Origin: JAPUDS01 sp039812985
GTDB taxonomy: Bacteria; Patescibacteriota; Saccharimonadia; Saccharimonadales; Saccharimonadaceae
Direction: 5' to 3'
DNA length: 22,156 nt
Assembly (NCBI GenBank): GCA_039812985.1
Contig: JBDHUL010000008.1
Span: forward strand, 1 to 22,156
Shown here: positions 8,048 to 15,264 of the stretch, one piece after another
How positions within the stretch are numbered: the first letter of the stretch is position 1
Layout: each line of letters begins with the position of its first letter
Made by a program: the position numbers and the translations under genes
Notes under the pieces: generated by a model
Database searches by the model: none
Seen by the model: the letters and a program-made list of their open reading frames with translations, nothing else
What the model was told of the DNA's origin: nothing

Positions 8048-9703
8048 GCCCTCTATACTCACGACTACGCCGCCGAGAGCGTCACGAAAGTAGCTGTCGT
8101 GCGAAACATAGAGTACAGCGCCGTGGTATTTTTGCAACGCGTGCTCTAACTCCTCGATACTGGGCAGGTCAAGGTGATTGGTCGGTTCGTCCAGTACGAG
8201 TAGGGAAGGGTTGTTCGACAGCATGGCGATGAGCTGCACGCGAGCCTTCTGTCCGCCGCTCAGACGTCCAACCTGCGTAGCGCCATCAACCGGTGTGAAC
8301 AGGTAATCAGCCAGCAGCTGCCGGATTTTTGTTTCAGTGATGGGTAGTCGTTGGTCGAGATACATTTTTTCAATAGCTTCCTGTAAGGTCAAGTCGAACA
8401 GCTCGCGTCCTATTTCTTGTTCATAGACACCAACCACAATTTTCTTATCACACTCGACGTATCCGGCGAAACAAGTCGCACTCGTCCTCGGACTCCCAGA
8501 CACAGTTTCAAGCAACGTCCGAATAAGAGTTGTTTTGCCAGCCCCGTTACGACCGCGCAGCTCCACTCGTTCGCCTTCACGTAACTGAAATGATAGATCG
8601 GCAAATACTGGGACGGTGCCGTACCCGAGGCTCAAACCCCGCACATCAACGAGCAGCCGCGTATGTTGTTCTCCTTGGGCAGCACGCTGGATACGAATGT
8701 TTTTGGCTTTAAATCTTTCGTACTGCTCACCACTTTTGATCCCAAGGTCTTTCACCGAAGCCTGATCAATCCAGAACGTTGGTTTTTCGACTTTTTCAAG
8801 CTCGGCCAGCTCAGCAGCGGCCTGTAATTCACGGCGTTTAAACTGCTTGATTGTATCTGGGTCGCGAGCTTTTTCCTTAAAACGGCGAAACTGCGTAACC
8901 TTATCCTTTAGGTTGGCAATGCGCCGCTGCACCACCTCGTATTCGTGCATAGCCCCGGTTGTTGAGGTAGCATTGGCCCGTAGGTAATGTTCATAGTTGC
9001 CACCGTGCACCACGGCCTCGCCATCTTTTATTTCGATGATTTTATCGACCCGGCCAAGCACGTCGCGGTCGTGCGTAATGACGAGCATCGCCATAGGAGA
9101 TGACTTCATCCAATCAACAAACTGCCGTTTTGCTGCGTAGTCCATGTGGTTCGTTGGTTCATCAACAAGTGCCAGGTGGGCGTTGGAATGCATAATCTTT
9201 ACCACCTCAACAAGCCGTTTTTGCCCACCAGACAACGCCGCCAACGTACCATGGGCCTGTTGTTCTGGTATATGAAGGCGTTTGAGGTCCTCAACGATGA
9301 GGCTTTCGTTGTCATAGTATCCGAGAGTAGAGAAGCGCTCGAGAGCGTCGGTGTACTCGGCAATTTTCCGAACACTTGTACCCATTGTCTCCGGGTACGT
9401 TTCGATAACATGCGCCAGTTCAGCGTATTCGGGCAGGTCATTCAAAATATACTGTAGCACCGTTTTATCATCGTGTTCGTGGTGCTCCTGACGCGAACTG
9501 ACCACCCGAACACCGCGGCGCCATACTACATCACCGTCATAGTCAGTATCCGTGCCGGCCAGAATGCCAAGGAGTGTTGATTTGCCGACTCCGTTACGGC
9601 CAATAACACCGATCTTCTCGCCGTCTGCCACTGAAAATACCAGCCTTTTGTACAGACTTTTTGGCCCGAATGACTTTTCTGTTATGGTAACATCGACAAC
9701 CAT
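8039..9703 (-). CDS. ABC-F family ATPase
   Basis: 554 residues with two ABC domains and no membrane segment. Domain 1: GRNGVGKST (35-43), LSGGQ (157-161), DEPTNHMD (181-188). A charged linker at about 245-345 is the tRNA-contacting arm of this family. Domain 2: GRNGAGKTT (384-392), LSGGQ (481-485), DEPTNHLD (505-512). ABC-F proteins bind the ribosomal E site and relieve stalling or confer antibiotic protection; which subtype this is cannot be told. The ATG at 9703 comes six bases after an extended -10, so the message is predicted to start at the start codon. Monocistronic, ending tail-to-tail with the LolD-type ATPase 21 bases away. Confidence 0.94.
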   Translation of the reverse strand: MVVDVTITEKSFGPKSLYKRLVFSVADGEKIGVIGRNGVGKSTLLGILAGTDTDYDGDVVWRRGVRVVSSRQEHHEHDDKTVLQYILNDLPEYAELAHVIETYPETMGTSVRKIAEYTDALERFSTLGYYDNESLIVEDLKRLHIPEQQAHGTLAALSGGQKRLVEVVKIMHSNAHLALVDEPTNHMDYAAKRQFVDWMKSSPMAMLVITHDRDVLGRVDKIIEIKDGEAVVHGGNYEHYLRANATSTTGAMHEYEVVQRRIANLKDKVTQFRRFKEKARDPDTIKQFKRRELQAAAELAELEKVEKPTFWIDQASVKDLGIKSGEQYERFKAKNIRIQRAAQGEQHTRLLVDVRGLSLGYGTVPVFADLSFQLREGERVELRGRNGAGKTTLIRTLLETVSGSPRTSATCFAGYVECDKKIVVGVYEQEIGRELFDLTLQEAIEKMYLDQRLPITETKIRQLLADYLFTPVDGATQVGRLSGGQKARVQLIAMLSNNPSLLVLDEPTNHLDLPSIEELEHALQKYHGAVLYVSHDSYFRDALGGVVVSIEGKK

Positions 9704-9709
9704 ACCTCT

Positions 9710-9718
9710 AGTATAACA
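9710..9718 (-). promoter_or_regulatory. Extended -10 of the ABC-F gene
   Basis: Minus strand TGT-TATACT, hexamer 9710-9715, six bases before the ATG at 9703. It sits back-to-back with the promoter of the M14 gene, the two hexamers being 34 bases apart. Confidence 0.6.
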
Positions 9719-9746
9719 GAGGTAATGTGGCGATTATTGCAAACCA

Positions 9747-9755
9747 TGCTATAAT
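9747..9755 (+). promoter_or_regulatory. Extended -10 of the M14 peptidase gene
   Basis: TGC-TATAAT, hexamer 9750-9755, a consensus extended -10, nine bases before the ATG at 9765. There is no recognisable -35 (GTGGCG at the expected place) and no Shine-Dalgarno sequence. Confidence 0.65.
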
Positions 9756-9764
9756 TCATAGGTT

Positions 9765-11663
9765 ATGAAACGCAAAATGCCCGAGGGTTTTGCCGCAAAA
9801 ACACACAAACGGCCCGTCATCATCATCCTCATATGCACCAGCATTATCATCGGTGTCTGGTACGTCGTGATGTTTGGACTGGCAAAGCCTGTGACATTCT
9901 CCTTTAACGGCGAGACGTGCGTGAACGAGGTAACACTTCTCCCACGGCAGCAACGAATGGAGACGTCGTCAGTATTTTCTTTACGCTATAAGGAAAAATG
10001 GCCGTGGCTTGCAACTTCAACGTGCTTCACCCCAGTCAAGGCCCCGACAAAGGGAAGTATTGCTCTGTCGAGCGCACCTTATGGATGGGCACTGCTACGG
10101 CAGCATTATCGCCTCGCAGTTAGTGAGCCGCCTCGAGTTACCGCATCGCTTACAACTGCGGCAATAGCCGTTACCAAACCCGTTCTGTTCCAGATGGACA
10201 AACCCGACACCGTGTATGAATACCAAATTGCGAGCGAAGCTAAGAAACAACATTGCCTCACGGCAGGCGCCCAGCTCTCGTGTCCGGTCAAAGAACTCGG
10301 ACTCAGCCAAGGTGCCGAGCACACCGTCACACTTAGTCGAGTATTTAACGGTAAGAGTATCACGAAAGTTTCAGACCAAAAAATTGTTATTCTACCTGCC
10401 GTCACTGTCACAGGCGGAACCGTAAGTCCAAACCAAACGGTATACGACAAAATTTCTTCACTCGTCATTCACACCGACAAACCTTTGAAATCCGCTTCGG
10501 CCACTCTTGAGTTAGTAGATGGCGATAAAAGTAGCGTCATCGAATCAAAAGCCACGGTTGGCGGAAATGATGCGACCATAGCAACAGCCGCAGAACTGCA
10601 ACGGGAAAAGGCCTATCGACTGCGACTATCGAGCGTGGAAGCAGCCGACGGAAGTACCATAAATGAACCATATATCGTCACGTTTACTACTTCTGGCGGC
10701 CCAAAAGTGACTGGCGTCAATATCGGAACGAGTGGAGTAGATCCGAATGCAACTGTCGTCGTGAGTTTTGATCAAGCCATCGACGCAGCGACCACTGCGA
10801 AATTTGCCCAAGTAACCGGCGTTACAGCAGCACCTATGGTTCGTAGTAACCAGGTGAGTTTCCGCCTGTCTTCCGCGGCACGGTGCGCACCATTTAACGT
10901 CATCGTCACAAAAGGGATAGTGAGCGCAAGCAATGGTCTTGTATCAAAAAGCGACTGGTCATTTGCCTCCCGCATCAACTGCCGGGCAACCGCTACCATT
11001 GGCTATTCGGTAAAAGGTCGTCCAATCGTCGCCTATTATTATGGAGGTGGCGGTACTACGATTCTTTTCACCGGCGGTATGCATGGGTCAGAGCCAAGCG
11101 GTCAGCAAACCATGCAGGCCTGGGCGAACTACCTCGATGTTCATGCACCCGAAATACCGGCCGGAAAACAAATTGTTATCGTGCCCAACACGAACCCTGA
11201 CGGGATTGCAGCTGGCACGCGCCTCAACGCCAACGGCGTCAACATAGACCGTAACTTCGCAACCAGTGACTGGCGTACCGACATTCAGGTAGCTGGTGGC
11301 ACGCTACGCGGCGGGGGAGGCAGCGCGGCCATGTCAGAACCCGAAACTCGAGCGATTGCAAACCTGACATCACAGGTCAACCCCTCCCTTGAAGTATCAT
11401 TTCACGCTCAAGGACGACTGGTTGGCGCTAACGATGTCGGCAGCTCTCGTAGTGTTGGCAGCCTCTACGCCGCAACAGTTGGGTATTCGACCATGTTTGG
11501 ATCAGCCGCCGAAGACGCTATGGGGTACGGGTTTAGCGGCCAATATGAAGACTGGATAGGTCAAAAACTTGGGAAGCCAGCTATTCTTATCGAACTCCCG
11601 TCGGCGAGTGGTAATTATCTCAGCGCCCAGCTCACTGCCCTCTGGAAAATGGTCAACCTTTAG
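9765..11663 (+). CDS. Membrane-anchored M14 metallopeptidase
   Basis: 632 residues. Basic start and one hydrophobic helix (18-37) place the rest outside the membrane. Residues about 45-405 are beta-rich Ig-like regions, including two Big_5-like repeats ending with TFTTSGGPKV. The peptidase domain fills about 410-632: zinc ligands H440 and E443 (MHGSE), substrate-binding NxxxxxR region ending IDRNF (496), third ligand H547 (SFHAQG) and catalytic E610 (LIELPS). Short M14 domains of this kind (MpaA-like) act on muropeptides, so wall-peptide trimming is the likely job, supported by the M15 carboxypeptidase two genes on. All catalytic residues are kept. Confidence 0.9.
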   Translation: MKRKMPEGFAAKTHKRPVIIILICTSIIIGVWYVVMFGLAKPVTFSFNGETCVNEVTLLPRQQRMETSSVFSLRYKEKWPWLATSTCFTPVKAPTKGSIALSSAPYGWALLRQHYRLAVSEPPRVTASLTTAAIAVTKPVLFQMDKPDTVYEYQIASEAKKQHCLTAGAQLSCPVKELGLSQGAEHTVTLSRVFNGKSITKVSDQKIVILPAVTVTGGTVSPNQTVYDKISSLVIHTDKPLKSASATLELVDGDKSSVIESKATVGGNDATIATAAELQREKAYRLRLSSVEAADGSTINEPYIVTFTTSGGPKVTGVNIGTSGVDPNATVVVSFDQAIDAATTAKFAQVTGVTAAPMVRSNQVSFRLSSAARCAPFNVIVTKGIVSASNGLVSKSDWSFASRINCRATATIGYSVKGRPIVAYYYGGGGTTILFTGGMHGSEPSGQQTMQAWANYLDVHAPEIPAGKQIVIVPNTNPDGIAAGTRLNANGVNIDRNFATSDWRTDIQVAGGTLRGGGGSAAMSEPETRAIANLTSQVNPSLEVSFHAQGRLVGANDVGSSRSVGSLYAATVGYSTMFGSAAEDAMGYGFSGQYEDWIGQKLGKPAILIELPSASGNYLSAQLTALWKMVNL

Positions 11664-11665
11664 GC

Positions 11666-11671
11666 TACACT
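11666..11671 (+). promoter_or_regulatory. Possible -10 upstream of the SPFH gene
   Basis: TACACT just after the M14 stop, 27 bases before the ATG at 11699. If used, the message would have a leader of about 20 bases, which fits the strong ribosome site AAGGAGG found there; otherwise the gene is read through from the M14 promoter. Confidence 0.3.
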
Positions 11672-11698
11672 AAAGTGCATCAATTCAAGGAGGGTTCT

Positions 11699-12466
11699 AT
11701 GGCAAAAATTTCAGTACCAACCGGTAAGCATCCGCGGCGATTTATATGGCTTATCATCATCGCGGTCGCGCTCTGGGGTCTGTTATCGGCTATCCGCGCT
11801 ATCGACACCGGCAAAGTGGGGGTTGTTACCCAGTATGGCCACGTCACGGGGCGCGAACTGAGCGAAGGACTTGGGCTGGTATGGCCATATGGCGTCAACG
11901 ACGTTACTGTTTATGATGTCAAAGTGCAGAAGGAAACTGCCGACACGCAAGCCGCCACCAAGGACCTCCAGGACGTGACCGCCGAAGTCGTCCTCAACTA
12001 CCACTTAAATAGAGGGGAAGTCAGTAAAATTCATCAGACTATTGGGGCGCTCTACAAAGACCGTATCATCAGCCCGGCCATCAGTGAAACGTTCAAGGGC
12101 GCCAGTGCGAAATACAACGCGTCAGAGCTTATCACCGAACGGGCAGCCGTCAAGCGCGATGTGTACGATGCGCTCAACGCCCGTCTGGGCAAATATGGCA
12201 TTGTCGTGGATGACTTTAGTATCACGAACTTCAAGTTTTCCGATAGTTTCGCACGGGCCATTGAAGAAAAACAGGTCGCCCAGCAAAACGCCGAGCGGGC
12301 AAAGTTCAACTTGACGGCCGCTGAAACCGACGCCAAAGCCCAAGCCGCCCAAGCCCAAACCCTCAGCGACAACTACCTCAAGAAACTCGCTATCGAAAAG
12401 TGGAATGGTAAAATGCCAACAGCAATCGGCGGCAACGGTACGCTTTTCAATATACCTATAAACTAG
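11699..12466 (+). CDS. SPFH/prohibitin-family membrane protein
   Basis: 255 residues. One membrane helix at about 15-33, then an SPFH (Band 7) domain beginning IDTGKVGVVTQYGHVTGRELSEGL, and an Ala/Gln/Glu-rich helix (about 180-220) containing EEKQVAQQNAERAK, the typical prohibitin coiled-coil entry. These proteins form large membrane-bound assemblies that organise microdomains or control membrane proteases. The start is ATG 11699, with AAGGAGG seven bases before it; an upstream GTG at 11675 in the same frame is less likely. It lies 35 bases after the M14 gene and 4 bases before the M15 gene. Confidence 0.92.
   Translation: MAKISVPTGKHPRRFIWLIIIAVALWGLLSAIRAIDTGKVGVVTQYGHVTGRELSEGLGLVWPYGVNDVTVYDVKVQKETADTQAATKDLQDVTAEVVLNYHLNRGEVSKIHQTIGALYKDRIISPAISETFKGASAKYNASELITERAAVKRDVYDALNARLGKYGIVVDDFSITNFKFSDSFARAIEEKQVAQQNAERAKFNLTAAETDAKAQAAQAQTLSDNYLKKLAIEKWNGKMPTAIGGNGTLFNIPIN
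12457..12462 (+). promoter_or_regulatory. Possible internal -10 for the M15 gene
   Basis: TATAAA inside the last codons of the SPFH gene, eight bases before the ATG at 12471, the spacing seen at other first genes. Low complexity A/T text makes chance occurrence possible. Confidence 0.3.
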
Positions 12467-12470
12467 TCCT

Positions 12471-13274
12471 ATGAAACAGGTCTCAAAGCTACCCCTGAAA
12501 CGCACCATACTCATCATCGGCGGAGTGGTAGCTTTGGGACTTTTATCTGGAATCCTTATATGGAGGGTCTTCTTTTGGCAAACAAAACCTCAAGTAACTA
12601 CCAGTCCACCACCCACAAATGACCGCCAGCAGGTGACGGAAACACCTCAAAACACTCCTGTAGCGCCCGCTCCACCTGTCGTGGAGAAACAGCCTCCTTC
12701 AAATCAAACTCCCCAGCCGGCAAAACCATCTGTTGCTTCGGATGGTTCATACCATATCGTGGTTAACAAAAAACATCCGTTATCTCCGATCACCTATACG
12801 CCTTCCGATCTCGTCTCTGTCGGCTCTCAAAAAGTTCGAACAGCTCCAGCAGATGCCATCCGCCAAATGCAAACCGACTCTGGTGCAGGCATACCTATCT
12901 CCCCGGCAAGCGGCTATCGTTCGTACCAAACACAGGTCACTCTGTACAATTCATATGTCAATCAGTATGGTCAAGCAAGGGCTGACACTTTTAGCGCACG
13001 ACCCGGCTACAGCGAACACCAAACCGGGCTTGCAATGGACTTTAGCCCCATCGACGACTCCTTCGCCGCTACACCACAATTCACGTGGTTACAAGCTAGT
13101 GCCTATAAGTACGGGTTTATTCTCCGTTATCCAAATAATAAAACTGACGTAACAGGTTATAAGTATGAACCATGGCACTGGCGATACGTCGGGGTTGACA
13201 TAGCTACCGACATGCACGCAAAAAACATTCTCACGCTTGAAGAATACTATGGTGTCAGTGGAGGAGATTATTAG
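12471..13274 (+). CDS. M15 D-alanyl-D-alanine carboxypeptidase (VanY-like)
   Basis: 267 residues. Membrane helix at 12-35, then a Pro/Thr/Gln-rich wall-spanning linker (40-88) and an M15B catalytic domain. Motifs: SGYRSYQTQ (147-155), zinc ligands H183 and D190 in SEHQTGLAMDFS, catalytic E233 and third ligand H236 in EPWHWRYVG. The enzyme trims the terminal D-Ala from peptidoglycan stem peptides outside the membrane. It starts four bases after the SPFH stop without a ribosome site; a -10-like TATAAA (12457-12462) ends eight bases upstream, so it may also have its own promoter. Confidence 0.95.
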   Translation: MKQVSKLPLKRTILIIGGVVALGLLSGILIWRVFFWQTKPQVTTSPPPTNDRQQVTETPQNTPVAPAPPVVEKQPPSNQTPQPAKPSVASDGSYHIVVNKKHPLSPITYTPSDLVSVGSQKVRTAPADAIRQMQTDSGAGIPISPASGYRSYQTQVTLYNSYVNQYGQARADTFSARPGYSEHQTGLAMDFSPIDDSFAATPQFTWLQASAYKYGFILRYPNNKTDVTGYKYEPWHWRYVGVDIATDMHAKNILTLEEYYGVSGGDY

Positions 13275-13832
13275 ATGCCACTACCCCCGAAACAGCGTGT
13301 CATCATCGTTTACACCGGCGAAGGCAAGGGCAAAACCAGCGCCAGTCTTGGCCTACTTGTACGCGCACTCGGTGCAGGATACCGCGTGGCCTATGTGCAG
13401 TTTATAAAACTCTGGGACGTGTCAGAACATGCGTTCATTCAGCGCATTATGCCACTGTATGATGCACAGCTGGATTTTTACAAAGGCGGTTTAGGGTTTT
13501 TTGAAGCTGGAGAACTCAGCTCGACGGCAACCGAACAAGAACATCGGGTCGCTGCCCGGGAAACATTTGCCTTCGCGCTACAAGCAGCCTCAAGCGGCGA
13601 CTATCAGCTCGTCATCTGCGACGAAATAAACAACGCCGTACAAGACGGTTTGCTTGAGCAAAAAGACCTCACAAACTTATTCCAACAATGCGCCCCAACC
13701 ACCAGCCTTTGCCTCACTGGACGAGGGTTCCCAAACACACTGCTTGATAACGTCGATATCGCCACCAACATGACAAAACTTAAACACCACTTCGACGATG
13801 GATTTATAGCGAACAAAGGCATTGATTACTAA
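13275..13832 (+). CDS. btuR: Cob(I)alamin adenosyltransferase, CobA/BtuR type
   Basis: 185 residues. P-loop GEGKGKTS (15-22) followed by the family pattern LGLLVRALGAGYRVAYVQFIK, Walker-B-like ICDEINNA (113-120), LTGRGFP, and the end KHHFDDGFIANKGIDY matching the usual C-terminal HPF..GI.A.KGIEY. The enzyme makes adenosylcobalamin from cob(I)alamin and ATP in the cytoplasm. The ATG follows the M15 stop directly, with GAGGAG about eight bases before, so it is co-transcribed with wall enzymes rather than cobalamin genes. No other B12 gene or riboswitch is visible. A related P-loop role on another substrate cannot be excluded. Confidence 0.88.
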   Translation: MPLPPKQRVIIVYTGEGKGKTSASLGLLVRALGAGYRVAYVQFIKLWDVSEHAFIQRIMPLYDAQLDFYKGGLGFFEAGELSSTATEQEHRVAARETFAFALQAASSGDYQLVICDEINNAVQDGLLEQKDLTNLFQQCAPTTSLCLTGRGFPNTLLDNVDIATNMTKLKHHFDDGFIANKGIDY

Positions 13833-13848
13833 AAGAGACCTTGCGCTC

Positions 13849-15180
13849 CTAGCGAAAAAACCGGAGGCGGCGGCGCGGGGATGGAAGGGGAGAGCGCTCG
13901 TCGTGGCGAGCAATCACTTCTTCGTACAAATTCTCAAGTTTTCGAGCCTGGGCTTCCTCTGTGTACGCTGCGGCGAGCTGACGGGAACGTTCACCAAATT
14001 TTTTCCGTTTCGCCGGACTCCGTAGCAAGTCGGTTATCTTCCGCGCCACGTCCGTTGCGTTGTTTTTTGCAAAAAACCCGCTATGACCATCTTCGATCAC
14101 CTCAGAGACTCCTTGGTCTATCAGGACAATAGGTAACCCTGCATGGGCAGCTTCGTGCAACACCCAGCCCTGCGTATCTTTCAGCGACGGAAACACGAAC
14201 ACATCGAGGACGGCATAGACAACCCCGAGCTGCTCGCGGGGCAGTGCACCGGTAAAGATTATCCTTTCAGGGTACCTCGATGCGGCCGCCATGGCTTCAA
14301 GCGTTTCGCGGTAATCAAAGTCACCCACAAATATCAATTTCGCGCGTGGACGTTCCCGACCTACCCGATCGAACGCTTTAATGAGCACTGGTAGGTTCTT
14401 TTCCTCACCCAGCCTGCCAACAAACCCGTAAACCTCGTCTTTTTCACTGAGCCCCCAATGCTGACGAAACGCGGACAGTTCGGCTTCGGAAGGAGCAGGG
14501 AGGGCGTTGACACCATTTGGCATCAACGTCAAATCATATCGGTAGTGCTTGTCCTGCCAGCGTTTCAGTTGTTGAAAGCTTTTACGACTCAGAGCAATCG
14601 TCGCGTCCGCTTTACTGTAGAGCATGGTGATGGCTTTTGAGATGATAGCCTGGTTCCATTTGGTCGCACCAGCCCTTGGACGATACAGTTTGAGTATTTC
14701 GCGGACATCTTTGCCGCGCAGTTTGACGCTCATCGGAAATACGATCCCCACGAGCGCCAGAGCGCCCGGCAACACGCCGGGGTAGTGCTCAACGAATTCA
14801 TACAAGTCAGTGCAATGTTGCACGACCATGGGTGTGTCGTGTTTTATGGCGGCGTTAATGCCCAAAAAACCAACTTGAGAGGGGGTAAATATGTGCACGA
14901 CATCGAGATTGAGGTTTCGAATGCGTCGCAACATACGTGGTGGAAAAAACAACGTAAAGTCAAAATCATCGAAAAAACCGCTTTTGATGCTCGGAATCCG
15001 TATAACGTGCGGATCGTCGGCCGCTGGCCCTTGAGTCCGGCTTGGTGCAATCGTCCTAGCTGGGCAGAACACATACACCTCGTGTCCAAGCGCCTCAAGT
15101 TGCGTTTTGAGCGTCTCAACAACAAACACAATACCGTTTATCGTCGGTCGGTACGTGTCGGTGAACAGTCCGATTTTCAT
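13849..15180 (-). CDS. GT4 family glycosyltransferase
   Basis: 443 residues, GT-B fold. N-terminal domain opens MKIGLFTDTYRPTINGI with the glycine-rich acceptor loop; C-terminal domain has the sugar-nucleotide region VGRLGEEKNL (255-263) and PSLKDTQGWVLHEAA (331-345), where the usual E-x7-E reads D335-x7-E343. The sequence resembles diacylglycerol glucosyltransferases and mannosyltransferases of Gram-positive bacteria, so a glycolipid product is a reasonable inference. A basic C-terminus (RRRLRFFR) could aid membrane contact. The first codon ATG 15180 lies 13 bases after an extended -10. It diverges from a second GT4 gene. Confidence 0.92.
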   Translation of the reverse strand: MKIGLFTDTYRPTINGIVFVVETLKTQLEALGHEVYVFCPARTIAPSRTQGPAADDPHVIRIPSIKSGFFDDFDFTLFFPPRMLRRIRNLNLDVVHIFTPSQVGFLGINAAIKHDTPMVVQHCTDLYEFVEHYPGVLPGALALVGIVFPMSVKLRGKDVREILKLYRPRAGATKWNQAIISKAITMLYSKADATIALSRKSFQQLKRWQDKHYRYDLTLMPNGVNALPAPSEAELSAFRQHWGLSEKDEVYGFVGRLGEEKNLPVLIKAFDRVGRERPRAKLIFVGDFDYRETLEAMAAASRYPERIIFTGALPREQLGVVYAVLDVFVFPSLKDTQGWVLHEAAHAGLPIVLIDQGVSEVIEDGHSGFFAKNNATDVARKITDLLRSPAKRKKFGERSRQLAAAYTEEAQARKLENLYEEVIARHDERSPLPSPRRRLRFFR

Positions 15181-15193
15181 AGTGCTTGTTCCT

Positions 15194-15202
15194 AGTATAC
15201 CA
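15194..15202 (-). promoter_or_regulatory. Extended -10 of the leftward GT4 gene
   Basis: Minus strand TGG-TATACT, hexamer 15194-15199, 13 bases before the ATG at 15180; leader of about six bases, no Shine-Dalgarno sequence. Confidence 0.55.
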
Positions 15203-15224
15203 AACTGCGCACCTCTGCACGCGC

Positions 15225-15244
15225 TAGAACTCGCCGTAGTTCTA
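15225..15244. repeat. Perfect inverted repeat between divergent GT4 genes
   Basis: TAGAACT, six-base spacer CGCCGT, AGTTCTA: seven-base perfect arms. It lies between the two divergent -10 elements and just before the rightward -10, where an operator would act. The arms are A/T-mixed and not followed by a T-run, so a terminator is unlikely. Confidence 0.55.
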
Positions 15245-15253
15245 TGTCATACT
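15245..15253 (+). promoter_or_regulatory. Extended -10 of the rightward GT4 gene
   Basis: TGT-CATACT, hexamer 15248-15253, 11 bases before the ATG at 15265. Using it would leave the upstream ATG at 15244 outside the message. Confidence 0.45.
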
Positions 15254-15264
15254 TATCAGCAGCT

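Noticed and set aside
13841..13858. Small inverted repeat CGCT-CCT-AGCG followed by an A-run between btuR and the GT4 gene
   Set aside because: Four-base stem with a three-base loop, and the homopolymer is on the wrong side for either transcript to make a normal terminator.
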